Source: Chelativorans intermedius (GTDB taxonomy: Bacteria > Pseudomonadota > Alphaproteobacteria > Rhizobiales > Rhizobiaceae). Taken from it: 64,000 nucleotides of DNA. This document shows positions 24,424 to 35,301 of the stretch, one piece after another. Within the stretch, counting starts at the first letter, position 1, and every line of letters starts with the position of its first letter. The stretch lies in the NCBI RefSeq assembly GCF_025398255.1, contig NZ_JAODNW010000008.1, forward strand, positions 1-64,000, read 5' to 3'. The notes below the pieces were generated by a model. That model made no database searches. It was not told where the DNA came from and saw only the letters and a program-made list of their open reading frames with translations. Both the position numbers and the translations under genes were made by a program.

Positions 24424-25424
24424 TGTCAGTCCGCCGTCTCGCAGACGAAGCCGTCCAGCCCGCCTCCTTCGCCTTCTCGCGCGCCAACGAGGCGGAGGCA
24501 AAGCGCTGGATCAAGAAGTATCCCAAGGGGCGGCAGCATTCCGCGGTCATCCCGCTGCTCATGCTCGCGCAGGAGCAGGAGGGCTGGGTCACGCGGGCGG
24601 CCATCGAGCATGTGGCCCGCATGCTGGACATGCCGCTCATCCGCGTGCTTGAGGTGGCGACCTTCTACACCCAGTTCCAGCTCGCCCCGGTGGGCACGCG
24701 CGCCCATGTGCAGGTGTGCGGAACCACGCCGTGCATGTTGCGGGGGGCTGGCGAGCTCATCGAGGTCTGCAAGCGCAGGATCCATCCCGAGCCTTTCCAT
24801 ACCAATGAGGCGGGCACGCTGTCCTGGGAGGAGGTGGAGTGCCAGGGCGCCTGCGTGAACGCGCCCATGGTCATGATCTTCAAGGACACCTACGAGGATC
24901 TGACGCCCCAGCGCCTGGAAGAGATCATCGACGCCTTCGAGGCAGGCAAGGGCGACACCATCGAGCCTGGCCCGCAGATCGACCGCTTCACCTCCGCGCC
25001 GGCCTCCGGCCTCACCACGCTGACGGACGAAAGCGCCATCATCCGCTTCCCCGCACGCGGCAGGCAGCAGGCGGGCTCGGGCGCCCGGGCCGCCTCTTCC
25101 GGCAAGGCGGCCGCGCCGAAGGCCGCCGCATCGCCCGCCGCCGACGAGAAGAACAGGCCGCAGGGCATCGAGCGCCCGGAAAGGCCGGATGATCTGAAGC
25201 TCATTTCCGGCGTCGGCCCCAAGATCGAGGGCATCCTCAACGATCTGGGCATTTATACCTATGCACAGATCGCCAGGTGGAAGAAGGCGGAGCGCGAGTG
25301 GGTGGATACCTACCTGCGCTTCAAGGGTCGCATCGAGCGCGAGGACTGGGTGGCCCAGGCCAAGGCGCTCGCCAAGGGCGGCGTTGCCGAATACGAACGC
25401 GTCTTCGGCAAGAAGCCGCGCTGA
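24423..25424 (+). CDS. nuoE: NADH-quinone oxidoreductase subunit E with C-terminal helix-hairpin-helix extension
   Basis: 24-kDa-type subunit carrying the [2Fe-2S] cluster N1a. The first 170 residues are normal NuoE, with ligands in CGTTPCMLRGAGE and ECQGACVNAP. After about residue 215 comes an Ala/Gly-rich linker and then a C-terminal module (DLKLISGVGPKIEGILNDLGIYTYAQIA, about 255-285) of the helix-hairpin-helix type, ending at 333 aa. E. coli NuoE is about half this length; such extensions are typical of rhizobial NuoE. Confidence 0.95.
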   Translation: MSVRRLADEAVQPASFAFSRANEAEAKRWIKKYPKGRQHSAVIPLLMLAQEQEGWVTRAAIEHVARMLDMPLIRVLEVATFYTQFQLAPVGTRAHVQVCGTTPCMLRGAGELIEVCKRRIHPEPFHTNEAGTLSWEEVECQGACVNAPMVMIFKDTYEDLTPQRLEEIIDAFEAGKGDTIEPGPQIDRFTSAPASGLTTLTDESAIIRFPARGRQQAGSGARAASSGKAAAPKAAASPAADEKNRPQGIERPERPDDLKLISGVGPKIEGILNDLGIYTYAQIARWKKAEREWVDTYLRFKGRIEREDWVAQAKALAKGGVAEYERVFGKKPR

Positions 25425-25435
25425 GGAGACCGAAC

Positions 25436-25690
25436 ATGGCCGCAGTCACCAACGATCTGATCCATGAGGCGCTCAGGCCCATACGGGGGTGCTGGGGCAA
25501 CATCGAGCGTGGGCTGGGCGCGGTGAACAACCGGCTGTTCCCGCTTTCGGCGCGCTTGCGCGGCCTTTCCCCGGAGACGGACGCGGCGCATACGGACATC
25601 GCCAACATCAACCATTCCTCGGGACGCATGGACGGGCGGATGAGCCGGATCGGGCGCCGCATCGACATTGTGGACGAAACAGCGGAGTAG
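25436..25690 (+). CDS. Small hypothetical protein between nuoE and nuoF
   Basis: 84-aa predicted soluble protein with no family that I recognise. It starts after TGAGGAGA at an ideal distance and fits the operon spacing (11 bp after nuoE, 4 bp before nuoF). The C-terminal half ([20 protein letters not shown]) looks helical or coiled. Strong Shine-Dalgarno and tight packing argue that it is real; any role in complex I assembly is speculation. Confidence 0.65.
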   Translation: MAAVTNDLIHEALRPIRGCWGNIERGLGAVNNRLFPLSARLRGLSPETDAAHTDIANINHSSGRMDGRMSRIGRRIDIVDETAE

Positions 25691-25694
25691 GGCC

Positions 25695-26999
25695 GTGCTG
25701 TCGGACAAGGACCGCATTTTCACCAATATCTACGGCCATTTCGACCGGTCTCTGAAGGGGGCCATGGCGCGCGGCCATTGGGATGGCACCAAGGCGATCC
25801 TCGAGAAGGGCCGCGACTGGATCATCAACGAGATGAAGGCGTCGGGGCTGCGCGGGCGCGGCGGTGCCGGCTTCCCGACGGGGCTGAAGTGGTCCTTCAT
25901 GCCCAAGGAAAGCGATGGGCGTCCGCATTATCTGGTCGTCAATGCGGACGAGTCGGAGCCTGGCACCTGCAAGGATCGCGACATCATGCGTCACGATCCG
26001 CACACGCTGATCGAAGGCTGCCTCGTGGCCGGCTTCGCCATGGGCGCGCACACGGCCTATATCTATGTGCGCGGCGAGTTCATCCGCGAGCGCGAGGCGC
26101 TGCAAAGGGCCATCGACGAGTGCTACGAGGCGGGCCTTCTGGGCAAGAACAACAAGCACGGCTGGGATATGGACGTCTTCGTCCATCACGGCGCCGGCGC
26201 CTATATCTGCGGCGAGGAGACGGCCCTCCTGGAAAGCCTGGAGGGCAAGAAGGGTCAGCCGCGGCTGAAGCCCCCATTCCCGGCCAATGTGGGTCTCTAT
26301 GGCTGCCCGACCACGGTCAACAACGTGGAGTCGATCGCCGTGGCTCCCACCATCCTGCGCCGCGGCGCGGCCTGGTTTTCCTCCTTCGGGCGGGAGAACA
26401 ACAAGGGCACCAAGCTCTTCTGCATCTCCGGCCATGTGGAAAACCCGTGCACGGTGGAAGAGGAGATGTCGATTCCCTTCCGCGAGCTGATCGAGCGCCA
26501 TTGCGGCGGCATTCGCGGCGGCTGGGACAACCTGCTGGCCGTCATTCCCGGCGGCTCCTCGGTGCCGCTGGTGCCGGCCGAGCAGATCATCGACACGCCG
26601 ATGGATTTCGACGCGCTGAGGGAGCTGAAATCGGGCCTCGGCACGGCCGCCGTCATCGTCATGGACAAGTCCACCGACATCGTGAAGGCGATTGCCAGGC
26701 TCTCCTATTTCTACAAGCACGAAAGCTGCGGCCAGTGCACACCCTGCCGCGAGGGCACGGGCTGGATGTGGCGCGTCATGGAGCGGCTGGTGCGCGGCGA
26801 GGCGCGGCGCGAGGAAATCGACATGCTCCTCGACGTCACCAAGCAGGTGGAGGGCCACACCATCTGCGCGCTGGGTGATGCGGCGGCCTGGCCGATCCAG
26901 GGTCTCATCCGCCACTTCCGCCCGGAGATCGAGCGGCGCATCGACGAATTTACCCGCAATGCCCACCGCGCGCAGCCCGCGCTCGTGGCAGCGGAGTAG
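25695..26999 (+). CDS. nuoF: NADH-quinone oxidoreductase subunit F
   Basis: 51-kDa-type subunit that binds NADH and FMN and carries [4Fe-4S] cluster N3. 434 aa from GTG 25695 ([14 protein letters not shown]). FMN/NADH motifs are [10 protein letters not shown] (54-63) and [19 protein letters not shown] (about 173-191). Cluster ligands lie in [12 protein letters not shown] near 345 and the Cys of HTICALGD near 390. GTG rather than an upstream ATG is chosen since the longer frame overlaps the preceding gene. Confidence 0.96.
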   Translation: MLSDKDRIFTNIYGHFDRSLKGAMARGHWDGTKAILEKGRDWIINEMKASGLRGRGGAGFPTGLKWSFMPKESDGRPHYLVVNADESEPGTCKDRDIMRHDPHTLIEGCLVAGFAMGAHTAYIYVRGEFIREREALQRAIDECYEAGLLGKNNKHGWDMDVFVHHGAGAYICGEETALLESLEGKKGQPRLKPPFPANVGLYGCPTTVNNVESIAVAPTILRRGAAWFSSFGRENNKGTKLFCISGHVENPCTVEEEMSIPFRELIERHCGGIRGGWDNLLAVIPGGSSVPLVPAEQIIDTPMDFDALRELKSGLGTAAVIVMDKSTDIVKAIARLSYFYKHESCGQCTPCREGTGWMWRVMERLVRGEARREEIDMLLDVTKQVEGHTICALGDAAAWPIQGLIRHFRPEIERRIDEFTRNAHRAQPALVAAE

Positions 27000-27064
27000 G
27001 GAGAAATGGATGCAAGCCAACCGGACATCGTCGTCCGCGTCATCACGCATCATTGAGGGCAGCC

Positions 27065-29146
27065 ATGGCTAGACTGAAAGTCGACGGCATCGAAGTCGAG
27101 GTTCCCGACCACTACACGCTGCTGCAGGCGGCGGAGGAGGCGGGGGCCGAGATTCCGCGTTTCTGCTTCCATGAGCGGCTGTCCGTTGCCGGCAATTGCC
27201 GCATGTGCCTCGTGGAGGTGAAGGGCGGACCGCCGAAGCCCGCCGCTTCCTGTGCCATGGGCGTGCGCGACCTGCGCCCCGGGCCCAATGGCGAGCTGCC
27301 GGAAATCTTCACCAAGACGCCGATGGTCAAGAAGGCGCGCGAGGGGGTGATGGAGTTCCTGCTCATCAACCACCCGCTCGACTGCCCCATCTGCGATCAG
27401 GGCGGCGAGTGCGACCTGCAGGACCAGGCGATGGCCTATGGCGTCGACTCCTCGCGCTTCCACGAGAACAAGCGCGCCGTGGAGGACAAGTACATCGGCC
27501 CGCTGGTCAAGACCATCATGACGCGCTGCATCCACTGCACGCGCTGTGTGCGTTTCACCACGGAGGTTGCGGGCATTTCCGAGCTCGGCGCTACGGGCCG
27601 CGGCGAGGACATGGAGATCACCACCTATCTGGAGCAGGCCATGACGTCCGAGCTCCAGGGCAACGTCATCGACCTGTGTCCCGTCGGCGCGCTCACCTCC
27701 AAGCCCTATGCCTTCCAGGCGCGGCCGTGGGAGCTATCCAAGACCCAGTCCATCGACGTGATGGACGCCGTGGGCTCGGCCATCCGGGTGGATGCGCGCG
27801 GCCGCGAGGTGATGCGCATTCTGCCGCGCGTCAACGAGGCCGTGAACGAGGAGTGGATCTCCGACAAGACGCGCTTCATCTGGGACGGCCTGCGCACCCA
27901 GCGTCTCGACCGGCCGTATGTACGCCGGGACGGGCGCCTCCAGCCTGCCACCTGGAGCGAGGCGTTCGAGGCGGTTGCCGCCGCCGTTGCCGGCGCGCAG
28001 CCGGACAGGATCGGCGCCATCGCCGGCGATCTGGCCGGCGTCGAGGAGATGTATGCGCTCAAGGCGCTGATGCGCTCGCTGGGCTCGCCCAACATCGACT
28101 GCCGGCAGGATGGCGCTGCGCTCGATCCCGCGCTCGGCCGGGCAAGCTACCTCTTCAACCCCACCATCGAGGGCATTGAGGAGGCAGACGCGCTTCTCAT
28201 CGTTGGCGCCAATCCGCGCTTGGAGGCCGCCGTGCTCAACGCGCGCATCCGCAAGCGCTGGCGCATGGGCACCTTCCCCATCGGCGTGATCGGCGAGCAG
28301 GCGGATCTGCGCTACGACTACCAGCATCTGGGCACAGGCCCCGAGACGCTGGCCGAGCTTGCCGGGGGCAAGGGCAGCTTCTTCTCCGTTCTGAAGAAGG
28401 CCAGGCGCCCGATGGTTCTCCTCGGCCAGGGTGCGCTGGCGCGCCCGGACGGGCGTGCGGTGCTGGCCCATGCGGCCCGCCTGGCGGAGGCCGTCGGGGC
28501 TGTCGACGCTCAGTGGAACGGCTTTGCCGTGCTGCACACCGCCGCCGCCCGTGTGGGCGGTCTCGACATCGGCTTCGTGCCGCAGGAGGGCGGAAAGGAT
28601 GTCGCCGGCATGATGGGCGCGATGGATGTTCTTTTCCTGCTTGGCGCCGACGAGATCGACATGAGCGCCATCGGGGATGCCTTCACCGTCTATATCGGCA
28701 CCCATGGCGATGCCGGCGCCCATCGCGCCGATGTCATCCTGCCGGGGGCGGCCTACACGGAGAAGTCGGCAACCTATGTCAACACGGAAGGCCGCGTGCA
28801 GATGACCTTCCGCGCCGGCTTCGCGCCGGGCGACGCCCGCGAGGACTGGGCCATCCTGCGCGCGCTCTCCGACGTTCTGGGCCACAGGCTTCCCTTCGAC
28901 TCGCTTGCCGCGCTCAGGGCGAAGCTCTATGAGGAGCATCCGCATCTGGCCGCCGTCGATGCCATCGCGCCCGGCGATCCGAAGGATGTCGTGGCCCTGG
29001 CCGGGCTCGGCGGGCGGCTTCGCAAGGCACCCTTCGCCTCGCCGGTGAAGGACTTCTATCTCACCAATCCCATCGCCCGCGCCTCGGCGGTGATGGCCGA
29101 GTGCTCGGCTCTGGCGCGCGGCGAATTGAAACAGGCGGCCGAGTAG
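27065..29146 (+). CDS. nuoG: NADH-quinone oxidoreductase subunit G
   Basis: 75-kDa-type iron-sulfur subunit of the N module, 693 aa. An N-terminal [2Fe-2S] domain ([19 protein letters not shown]), the His-Cys motif [18 protein letters not shown] (about 100-117) for N5, and the two-cluster segment with [12 protein letters not shown] and [15 protein letters not shown] are followed by a molybdopterin-oxidoreductase-like domain without catalytic role. ATG 27065 follows GAGGG. The 65-bp gap after nuoF holds a 16-codon frame of doubtful reality. Confidence 0.96.
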   Translation: MARLKVDGIEVEVPDHYTLLQAAEEAGAEIPRFCFHERLSVAGNCRMCLVEVKGGPPKPAASCAMGVRDLRPGPNGELPEIFTKTPMVKKAREGVMEFLLINHPLDCPICDQGGECDLQDQAMAYGVDSSRFHENKRAVEDKYIGPLVKTIMTRCIHCTRCVRFTTEVAGISELGATGRGEDMEITTYLEQAMTSELQGNVIDLCPVGALTSKPYAFQARPWELSKTQSIDVMDAVGSAIRVDARGREVMRILPRVNEAVNEEWISDKTRFIWDGLRTQRLDRPYVRRDGRLQPATWSEAFEAVAAAVAGAQPDRIGAIAGDLAGVEEMYALKALMRSLGSPNIDCRQDGAALDPALGRASYLFNPTIEGIEEADALLIVGANPRLEAAVLNARIRKRWRMGTFPIGVIGEQADLRYDYQHLGTGPETLAELAGGKGSFFSVLKKARRPMVLLGQGALARPDGRAVLAHAARLAEAVGAVDAQWNGFAVLHTAAARVGGLDIGFVPQEGGKDVAGMMGAMDVLFLLGADEIDMSAIGDAFTVYIGTHGDAGAHRADVILPGAAYTEKSATYVNTEGRVQMTFRAGFAPGDAREDWAILRALSDVLGHRLPFDSLAALRAKLYEEHPHLAAVDAIAPGDPKDVVALAGLGGRLRKAPFASPVKDFYLTNPIARASAVMAECSALARGELKQAAE

Positions 29147-29156
29147 GGACGGGACC

Positions 29157-30200
29157 ATGGAAACGTTCTTCACAGCCTACGTGCTTCCGGGCCTCACCAT
29201 TCTGCTGCAGTCGGTCGTGCTGATCGTCGCGCTGCTCATTTTCGTGGCCTATCTGCTCTATGCGGATCGCAAGGTCTGGGCGGCCGTGCAGCTTCGCCGC
29301 GGGCCCAATGTGGTGGGCCCCTGGGGGCTGCTGCAGGCTTTTGCCGACCTCTTCAAGTTCGTCTTCAAGGAGCCGGTCATCCCCTCGGGTGCCAACAAGG
29401 GCGTGTTCCTTCTGGCGCCGCTGGTGGCCGCCACGCTGGCCATCGCCTCCTGGGCGGTAATCCCGGTGAACGAGGGTTGGGCGATCGCCGACATCAATGT
29501 CGGCATCCTCTATGTCTTCGCCATTGCCTCGCTGGAGGTCTATGGCGTCATCATGGGTGGCTGGGCGTCGAACTCGAAATATCCCTTCCTCGGCGCTCTG
29601 CGGTCGGCGGCGCAGATGGTCTCCTACGAGGTTTCCATCGGCTTCGTCATTGTCACCGTGCTGCTTGCCGTCGGTTCGCTCAATCTCACCGACATCGTGC
29701 TGTCGCAGCGCGATGGCCTCGGCACCATGCTCGGCCTGCCCAATTCCTTCCTGGATTGGCACTGGCTGGCCCTGTTCCCGATGTTCATCATCTTCTTCAT
29801 CTCGGCGCTCGCCGAGACCAACCGCCCGCCTTTCGACCTGGTGGAAGCGGAGTCGGAGCTCGTGGCCGGTCACATGATCGAGTATTCCTCGACGCCGTTC
29901 CTGCTCTTCTTCCTGGGCGAGTACGTGGCCATCGTGCTCATGTGCGCCCTCACCACCATCCTGTTCCTGGGAGGCTGGCTGCCGCCTTTCGACTTTGCGC
30001 CCTTCACCTGGCTGCCGGGGGTTTTCTGGTTCGTGCTCAAGGTGGTGCTGGTCTTCTTCATGTTCGCCCTGGTCAAGGCGTTCCTGCCGCGCTACCGCTA
30101 CGACCAGCTCATGCGGCTTGGCTGGAAGGTGTTCCTGCCCATCTCGCTGTTCATGGTGGCGGCCACTGCGGCGTTCCTGAAGTTCACGGGCCTGGCATGA
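29157..30200 (+). CDS. nuoH: NADH-quinone oxidoreductase subunit H
   Basis: Membrane subunit at the quinone-binding interface, 347 aa with about eight transmembrane helices. The conserved [22 protein letters not shown] (about 44-65) and [20 protein letters not shown] (about 220-239) define the family. The gene lies 10 bp after nuoG. Confidence 0.97.
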   Translation: METFFTAYVLPGLTILLQSVVLIVALLIFVAYLLYADRKVWAAVQLRRGPNVVGPWGLLQAFADLFKFVFKEPVIPSGANKGVFLLAPLVAATLAIASWAVIPVNEGWAIADINVGILYVFAIASLEVYGVIMGGWASNSKYPFLGALRSAAQMVSYEVSIGFVIVTVLLAVGSLNLTDIVLSQRDGLGTMLGLPNSFLDWHWLALFPMFIIFFISALAETNRPPFDLVEAESELVAGHMIEYSSTPFLLFFLGEYVAIVLMCALTTILFLGGWLPPFDFAPFTWLPGVFWFVLKVVLVFFMFALVKAFLPRYRYDQLMRLGWKVFLPISLFMVAATAAFLKFTGLA

Positions 30201-30243
30201 GGAACCTCGTGCCCAGCCCCTCCACCCCTGCCGGAGAATGACG

Positions 30244-30735
30244 ATGTCAGCTCTCGCTCAAGCCGCAAAAAGCCTTCTTCTCAAGGAGTTCGTGGGCGCC
30301 GTCCTCCTGTCGATGCGCCAGTTCTTCGCGCCGAAATACACGATCAACTACCCACATGAGAAGGGGCCGATCAGTCCGCGCTTCCGCGGCGAGCACGCGC
30401 TCAGGCGCTACCCCAATGGCGAGGAGCGCTGCATCGCCTGCAAGCTGTGCGAGGCGATCTGCCCCGCCCAGGCGATCACCATCGAGGCGGGTCCGCGCCG
30501 CAACGACGGCACGCGCCGCACCGTGCGCTACGACATCGACATGGTGAAGTGCATCTATTGCGGCTTCTGCCAGGAGGCGTGCCCGGTGGATGCCATCGTG
30601 GAGGGGCCGAACTTCGAGTTCGCGACGGAAACGCGCGAGGAGCTCTACTACGACAAGCAGAAGCTTCTGGCCAACGGCGACCGGTGGGAGCGCGAGCTTG
30701 CCCGCAACATCGCTTTGGATGCGCCCTATCGGTAG
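30244..30735 (+). CDS. nuoI: NADH-quinone oxidoreductase subunit I
   Basis: TYKY-type subunit with two [4Fe-4S] clusters (N6a, N6b). 163 aa; ligands are in [14 protein letters not shown] and [15 protein letters not shown]. Two in-frame ATGs exist; 30244 is preferred because GGAG then lies seven bases away, whereas at 30238 it would nearly touch the start codon. The following 115-bp gap is unusually long for this operon and contains two hairpins. Confidence 0.96.
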   Translation: MSALAQAAKSLLLKEFVGAVLLSMRQFFAPKYTINYPHEKGPISPRFRGEHALRRYPNGEERCIACKLCEAICPAQAITIEAGPRRNDGTRRTVRYDIDMVKCIYCGFCQEACPVDAIVEGPNFEFATETREELYYDKQKLLANGDRWERELARNIALDAPYR

Positions 30736-30783
30736 GCGCTGAGGGAGTGGACGAGGAGAGGGCGCTCGTCTAAGAGCAAACCG

Positions 30784-30828
30784 CCCGCCGATGGCGGGCA
30801 AAATCGGGCCGGAGCGGCCGTTCCGGCC
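30784..30828 (+). repeat. Two hairpins in the nuoI-nuoJ gap
   Basis: CCCGCC-gat-GGCGGG (30784-30798) and GGCCGGA-N8-TCCGGCC (30807-30828). They are in the one long gap downstream of nuoD and could be RNA processing or stability sites; no T tract follows, so they are not standard terminators. Confidence 0.5.
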
Positions 30829-30850
30829 AGGCAAACTGTCGAGGGAATCG

Positions 30851-31471
30851 ATGCTGACAGGACTCGGGGCGATCTTCTTCTATATCTTCGCCTTCATTGC
30901 GGTTGCGGCGGCCTTCATGGTCATCTCCGCGCGCAACCCCGTTCATTCGGTTCTCTACCTGATCGTCACCTTCTTCAACGCTGCCGCGCTCTTCCTGCTC
31001 ACCGGCGCGGAGTTTCTGTCGATGATCATGCTCATCGTCTATGTCGGCGCGGTGGCGGTGCTCTTCCTCTTCGTGGTCATGATGCTCGACGTCGATTTCG
31101 CCGAGCTCAAGCAGGGCGCGCTGCAATACGCGCCCATCGGCGCCACGGTGGGCATCATCCTGGCCGTCGAGCTGGTGGTGGTGCTGGGCGGCTATGCCTT
31201 CTCGCCGGAGATCGCAAGCCAGGTGGCGCGGCCGGCGCCGCCCGTGGCCGAGCGCCACAACACCGCCGCCCTGGGCGACATTCTCTACACGGATTACATC
31301 TTCTTCTTCCAGATTGCGGGCCTCGTGCTTCTGGTGGCCATGATCGGCGCCATCGTGCTGACCCTGCGCCACAAGGCCAACGTCAAGCGCCAGAACATTG
31401 CTGCCCAGGTGGCGCGCACGCCGGCGACGGCCATCGAGATCCGCAAGGTGGAAACGGGCGAGGGGATCTGA
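30851..31471 (+). CDS. nuoJ: NADH-quinone oxidoreductase subunit J
   Basis: ND6-type membrane subunit, 206 aa, about five transmembrane helices. The helix [15 protein letters not shown] and the conserved motif [19 protein letters not shown] (about 62-80), where the ND6 pi-bulge helix lies, are visible. ATG 30851 has GAGGGA upstream; longer frames would start inside the hairpin region. Confidence 0.96.
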   Translation: MLTGLGAIFFYIFAFIAVAAAFMVISARNPVHSVLYLIVTFFNAAALFLLTGAEFLSMIMLIVYVGAVAVLFLFVVMMLDVDFAELKQGALQYAPIGATVGIILAVELVVVLGGYAFSPEIASQVARPAPPVAERHNTAALGDILYTDYIFFFQIAGLVLLVAMIGAIVLTLRHKANVKRQNIAAQVARTPATAIEIRKVETGEGI

Positions 31472-31473
31472 CC

Positions 31474-31782
31474 ATGGAAGTCGGCATCGCGCACTATCTC
31501 ACGGTTTCGGCGATCCTGTTCACGCTCGGCGTGTTCGGCATTTTCCTGAACCGCAAGAACGTCATCATCATCCTGATGTCGGTCGAGCTGATCCTGCTCG
31601 CCGTCAACCTCAATTTCATCGCCTTCTCTGCGGTGCTCGGGGATCTGGTGGGCCAGGTCTTCGCGCTGTTCGTTCTCACCGTTGCCGCGGCCGAGGCCGC
31701 CATCGGCCTTGCCATCCTGGTGGTCTTCTTCCGCAACCGCGGGTCCATCGCGGTCGAAGACATCAACATGATGAAAGGCTGA
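31474..31782 (+). CDS. nuoK: NADH-quinone oxidoreductase subunit K
   Basis: ND4L-type membrane subunit, 102 aa, three transmembrane helices. Buried glutamates typical of the proton path are visible: [14 protein letters not shown] and [16 protein letters not shown]. Two bp separate it from nuoJ. Confidence 0.97.
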   Translation: MEVGIAHYLTVSAILFTLGVFGIFLNRKNVIIILMSVELILLAVNLNFIAFSAVLGDLVGQVFALFVLTVAAAEAAIGLAILVVFFRNRGSIAVEDINMMKG

Positions 31783-31795
31783 AGAGGGGACCTTC

Positions 31796-33778
31796 ATGTA
31801 TCAAGCGATCGTTTTCCTCCCCCTTGTGGGCTTCCTGATTGCTGGGCTCTTCGGCCGCAACATCGGCGCCAGGGGGTGCGAGTACATCACCTCCGGGCTG
31901 GTGGTGGTCGCCGGCATCCTGTCGTGGATCGCCTTCTTCTCCGTGGCGCTGGGCGATGGCGAGGCCTTCACCGTGCCGGTGCTGCGCTTCATCGCCTCCG
32001 GCGGCCTCGATGTCGACTGGGCGCTCAGGATCGACACGCTCACCGTGGTGATGCTGGTGGTCGTCAACACGGTCTCCGCGCTGGTGCACATCTATTCGAT
32101 CGGCTACATGCACCACGATCCGCACCGGCCGCGCTTCTTCGCCTATCTGTCGCTCTTCACCTTCGCCATGCTGATGCTGGTGACGGCGGACAATCTGGTG
32201 CAGATGTTCTTCGGCTGGGAGGGCGTGGGCCTCGCTTCCTACCTGCTCATCGGCTTCTGGTACAAGAAGCCCTCCGCCAATGCCGCCGCCATGAAGGCGT
32301 TCATCGTCAACCGCGTCGGCGATTTCGGCTTCGCGCTCGGCATTTTCGGCGTCTTCGCGCTGTTCGGCTCGGTCGGCTTCGACACCATCTTCGCCAACGC
32401 GGCCTCCTTCCTGCCGGCCGAAGGCGAGGCGGTGGAGCCTGTGCTCACCTTCCTGGGCTATGCGCTCAGCCCCCAGTCGGCGCTCACGGTGGTCTGCCTG
32501 CTCCTGTTCATGGGCGCCATGGGCAAGTCGGCGCAGGTGCCGCTGCACACCTGGCTTCCCGACGCCATGGAGGGCCCCACGCCCGTCTCCGCCCTCATCC
32601 ACGCCGCGACCATGGTCACGGCGGGTGTCTTCATGGTGGCGCGGCTTTCGCCGCTGTTCGAGCTGTCGGCCACCGCGCTTGCCGTGGTCACGGCGGTGGG
32701 CGCGTTCACCGCCTTCTTCGCCGCCACCGTCGGCCTGGTGCAGAACGACATCAAGCGCGTCATCGCCTATTCCACCTGTTCGCAGCTCGGCTACATGTTC
32801 GTGGCGCTGGGCACCGGCTTCTACAGTGCCGCCATCTTCCATCTTTTCACCCACGCCTTCTTCAAGGCGCTGCTCTTCCTCGGGGCGGGTTCCGTCATCC
32901 ACGCCGTCTCGGACGAGCAGGACATGCGCAAGATGGGCGGCCTGCGTCGGCACATCCCGCAGACCTACTGGATGATGATCATCGGCACGCTGGCGCTGAC
33001 GGGCGTCGGCATTCCCGGCACCATCCTCGGCACGGCCGGCTTCTTCTCCAAGGATGCCATCATCGAGGGCGCCTTCGTCGCCCACAATGCGGTGGCTCCG
33101 ATCGCCTTCACGCTGCTGGTGGTGGCGGCTGCCTTCACCAGCTTCTATTCCTGGCGGCTCATCTTCATGACGTTCCATGGCAAGCCGCGTGCCTCTGCCG
33201 ATGTCATGCACCACGTGCACGAGTCGCCCTATGTCATGCTCGTGCCGCTGTTCCTGCTTGCGCTGGGCGCCGTCCTTGCCGGCGTCGTCTTCCACGAGTT
33301 CTTCGTCGGCCACGACTATGAGCACTTCTGGAAGGGCGCGCTGTTCACGCTGCCGGACAACCGGATCCTCGAGGAGTTTCACCACGTGCCGCTGTGGGTG
33401 AAGCTGTCGCCTTTCGTGGCCATGCTGCTCGGTCTTCTCGTCGCCTGGCAGTTCTACATCCGCTCGCCGGAGAGCCCGAAGGTGCTCGCCAGCAGGCAGC
33501 GCTTGCTCTATGCCTTCCTGCTCAACAAGTGGTATTTCGACGAGATCTACGACTTCCTTTTCGTCCGACCCGCCAAGCGCCTGGGCCGCTTCCTCTGGAA
33601 GAAGGGTGACGGCTGGCTGATCGACGGCTTTGGTCCCGACGGCATCTCGGCGCGGGTGATCGACGTTACCAACCGCGTGATCAAGATGCAGACGGGCTAT
33701 CTCTACCACTATGCCTTCGCGATGCTGATCGGCGTCGCAGCCCTCGTGACCTGGATGATGCTGGGGAGCAGTTTCTGA
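31796..33778 (+). CDS. nuoL: NADH-quinone oxidoreductase subunit L
   Basis: Distal antiporter-like subunit of the membrane arm, 660 aa. It has the quinone-oxidoreductase core ([22 protein letters not shown], about 132-153) with the key glutamate, [31 protein letters not shown] (about 243-273) and the long C-terminal lateral helix region. The stop overlaps the nuoM start by one base. Confidence 0.97.
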   Translation: MYQAIVFLPLVGFLIAGLFGRNIGARGCEYITSGLVVVAGILSWIAFFSVALGDGEAFTVPVLRFIASGGLDVDWALRIDTLTVVMLVVVNTVSALVHIYSIGYMHHDPHRPRFFAYLSLFTFAMLMLVTADNLVQMFFGWEGVGLASYLLIGFWYKKPSANAAAMKAFIVNRVGDFGFALGIFGVFALFGSVGFDTIFANAASFLPAEGEAVEPVLTFLGYALSPQSALTVVCLLLFMGAMGKSAQVPLHTWLPDAMEGPTPVSALIHAATMVTAGVFMVARLSPLFELSATALAVVTAVGAFTAFFAATVGLVQNDIKRVIAYSTCSQLGYMFVALGTGFYSAAIFHLFTHAFFKALLFLGAGSVIHAVSDEQDMRKMGGLRRHIPQTYWMMIIGTLALTGVGIPGTILGTAGFFSKDAIIEGAFVAHNAVAPIAFTLLVVAAAFTSFYSWRLIFMTFHGKPRASADVMHHVHESPYVMLVPLFLLALGAVLAGVVFHEFFVGHDYEHFWKGALFTLPDNRILEEFHHVPLWVKLSPFVAMLLGLLVAWQFYIRSPESPKVLASRQRLLYAFLLNKWYFDEIYDFLFVRPAKRLGRFLWKKGDGWLIDGFGPDGISARVIDVTNRVIKMQTGYLYHYAFAMLIGVAALVTWMMLGSSF

Positions 33779-35286
33779 TGACCGACTGGCCGATTCTTTC
33801 CACGGTCACCTTCCTGCCGCTGGTCGGCGCCTTTCTCATCCTGATGATCCGGGATGAGGGGGCCGCCGCGCGCCGCAACATTCGCAACGTGGCGCTGCTG
33901 ACGACCGTTTTCACCTTCATCCTGTCGCTGTTCGTGTGGATCGGCTTCGATCCCTCCGTGCCTGGCTTCCAGATGGTGGAGAAGCACGAGTGGCTGGACT
34001 CCGGCATCTCCTATCACATGGGGGTGGACGGCATTTCGGTGCTGTTCGTCATCCTCACCACCTTCCTGATGCCTTTCTGCATCCTGGCGAGCTGGGAGGC
34101 CATCCAGGATCGCGTCAAGGCGTACATGATCGCCTTCCTGATCCTGGAGACGCTGATGATCGGCGTCTTCTGCGCGCTCGATCTGGTGCTCTTCTACGTC
34201 TTCTTCGAGGGCGGCCTCATCCCGATGTTCATCATCATCGGTGTGTGGGGGGGCAAGCGGCGCGTCTATGCCAGCTTCAAGTTCTTTCTCTACACGCTGG
34301 CCGGCTCCGTGCTCATGCTTCTGGCCATGATGGCCATGTTCTGGCAGGCCGGCACGACCGACATTCCCACCCTGCTCACCCATGTCTTCCCGTCGGGCAT
34401 GCAATACTGGCTGTGGCTTGCCTTCTTCGCTTCCTTCGCGGTGAAGATGCCCATGTGGCCGGTGCACACCTGGCTGCCGGATGCCCACGTGGAGGCGCCG
34501 ACGGCGGGTTCCGTCATCCTGGCCGGCATCCTGTTGAAGATGGGCGGCTATGGCTTCCTGCGCTTCTCCCTGCCCATGTTCCCCGTCGCCTCCATGGACC
34601 TGGCGCCCCTCGTCTTCACGCTTTCCGTGGTGGCCATCATCTACACCTCGCTGGTGGCGATGATGCAGGAGGACATGAAGAAGCTGATCGCCTATTCCTC
34701 CGTCGCCCACATGGGATTTGTCACCATGGGCATCTTCGCGCTCAATCAGCAGGGCATCCAGGGCGCTATCTTCCAGATGATCTCGCACGGTCTCGTCTCC
34801 GGCGCGCTGTTCCTGTGCGTCGGCGTCGTCTATGACCGTATGCACACGCGCGAGATCGCCGCCTATGGCGGGCTCGTCAACAACATGCCCAAATATGCCG
34901 TCGCCTTCATGGTCTTCACCATGGCCAATGTGGGCCTTCCCGGTACCAGCGGCTTCGTGGGCGAGTTTTTGACGCTTCTTGCCGTCTTCCAGGTCAACAC
35001 CTGGGTGGCCTTCTTCGCCACCACGGGTGTCATCCTCTCGGCGGCCTATGCGCTGTGGCTCTACAGGCGTGTCATCTTCGGCGCGCTCACCAAGGAGAGC
35101 CTCAAGGCGCTCTCGGACCTTTCGATGCGCGAGAAGGCCATTCTCTATCCGCTCGTTGCCCTGGTCATCTTCTTCGGTGTCTATCCGGCGCCGCTGCTCG
35201 ATGCCACGGCCGCCTCGGTGCAGGCGCTCGTCGACCAGGTGAGCATGTCGCTCGAAATGGCCCAGGCCGCTGCGGCCGCCAACTGA
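33778..35286 (+). CDS. nuoM: NADH-quinone oxidoreductase subunit M
   Basis: ND4-type antiporter-like proton-pumping subunit, 502 aa, about 14 transmembrane helices. Motifs: [22 protein letters not shown] (about 139-160) with the essential glutamate, and [37 protein letters not shown] (about 223-259) with the conserved lysine. Directly coupled to nuoL. Confidence 0.97.
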   Translation: MTDWPILSTVTFLPLVGAFLILMIRDEGAAARRNIRNVALLTTVFTFILSLFVWIGFDPSVPGFQMVEKHEWLDSGISYHMGVDGISVLFVILTTFLMPFCILASWEAIQDRVKAYMIAFLILETLMIGVFCALDLVLFYVFFEGGLIPMFIIIGVWGGKRRVYASFKFFLYTLAGSVLMLLAMMAMFWQAGTTDIPTLLTHVFPSGMQYWLWLAFFASFAVKMPMWPVHTWLPDAHVEAPTAGSVILAGILLKMGGYGFLRFSLPMFPVASMDLAPLVFTLSVVAIIYTSLVAMMQEDMKKLIAYSSVAHMGFVTMGIFALNQQGIQGAIFQMISHGLVSGALFLCVGVVYDRMHTREIAAYGGLVNNMPKYAVAFMVFTMANVGLPGTSGFVGEFLTLLAVFQVNTWVAFFATTGVILSAAYALWLYRRVIFGALTKESLKALSDLSMREKAILYPLVALVIFFGVYPAPLLDATAASVQALVDQVSMSLEMAQAAAAAN

Positions 35287-35301
35287 ACGGGAACACCAGC
35301 G

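Noticed and set aside
25608-27053. Long minus-strand frames opposite nuo and other GC-rich genes
   Set aside because: They mirror codon bias of the real genes, show His/Arg-rich low-complexity sequence and no motifs.
27006-27056. 16-codon frame between nuoF and nuoG ([16 protein letters not shown])
   Set aside because: Shine-Dalgarno is too close to its ATG and the size is at chance level; could still act as a coupling leader for nuoG.
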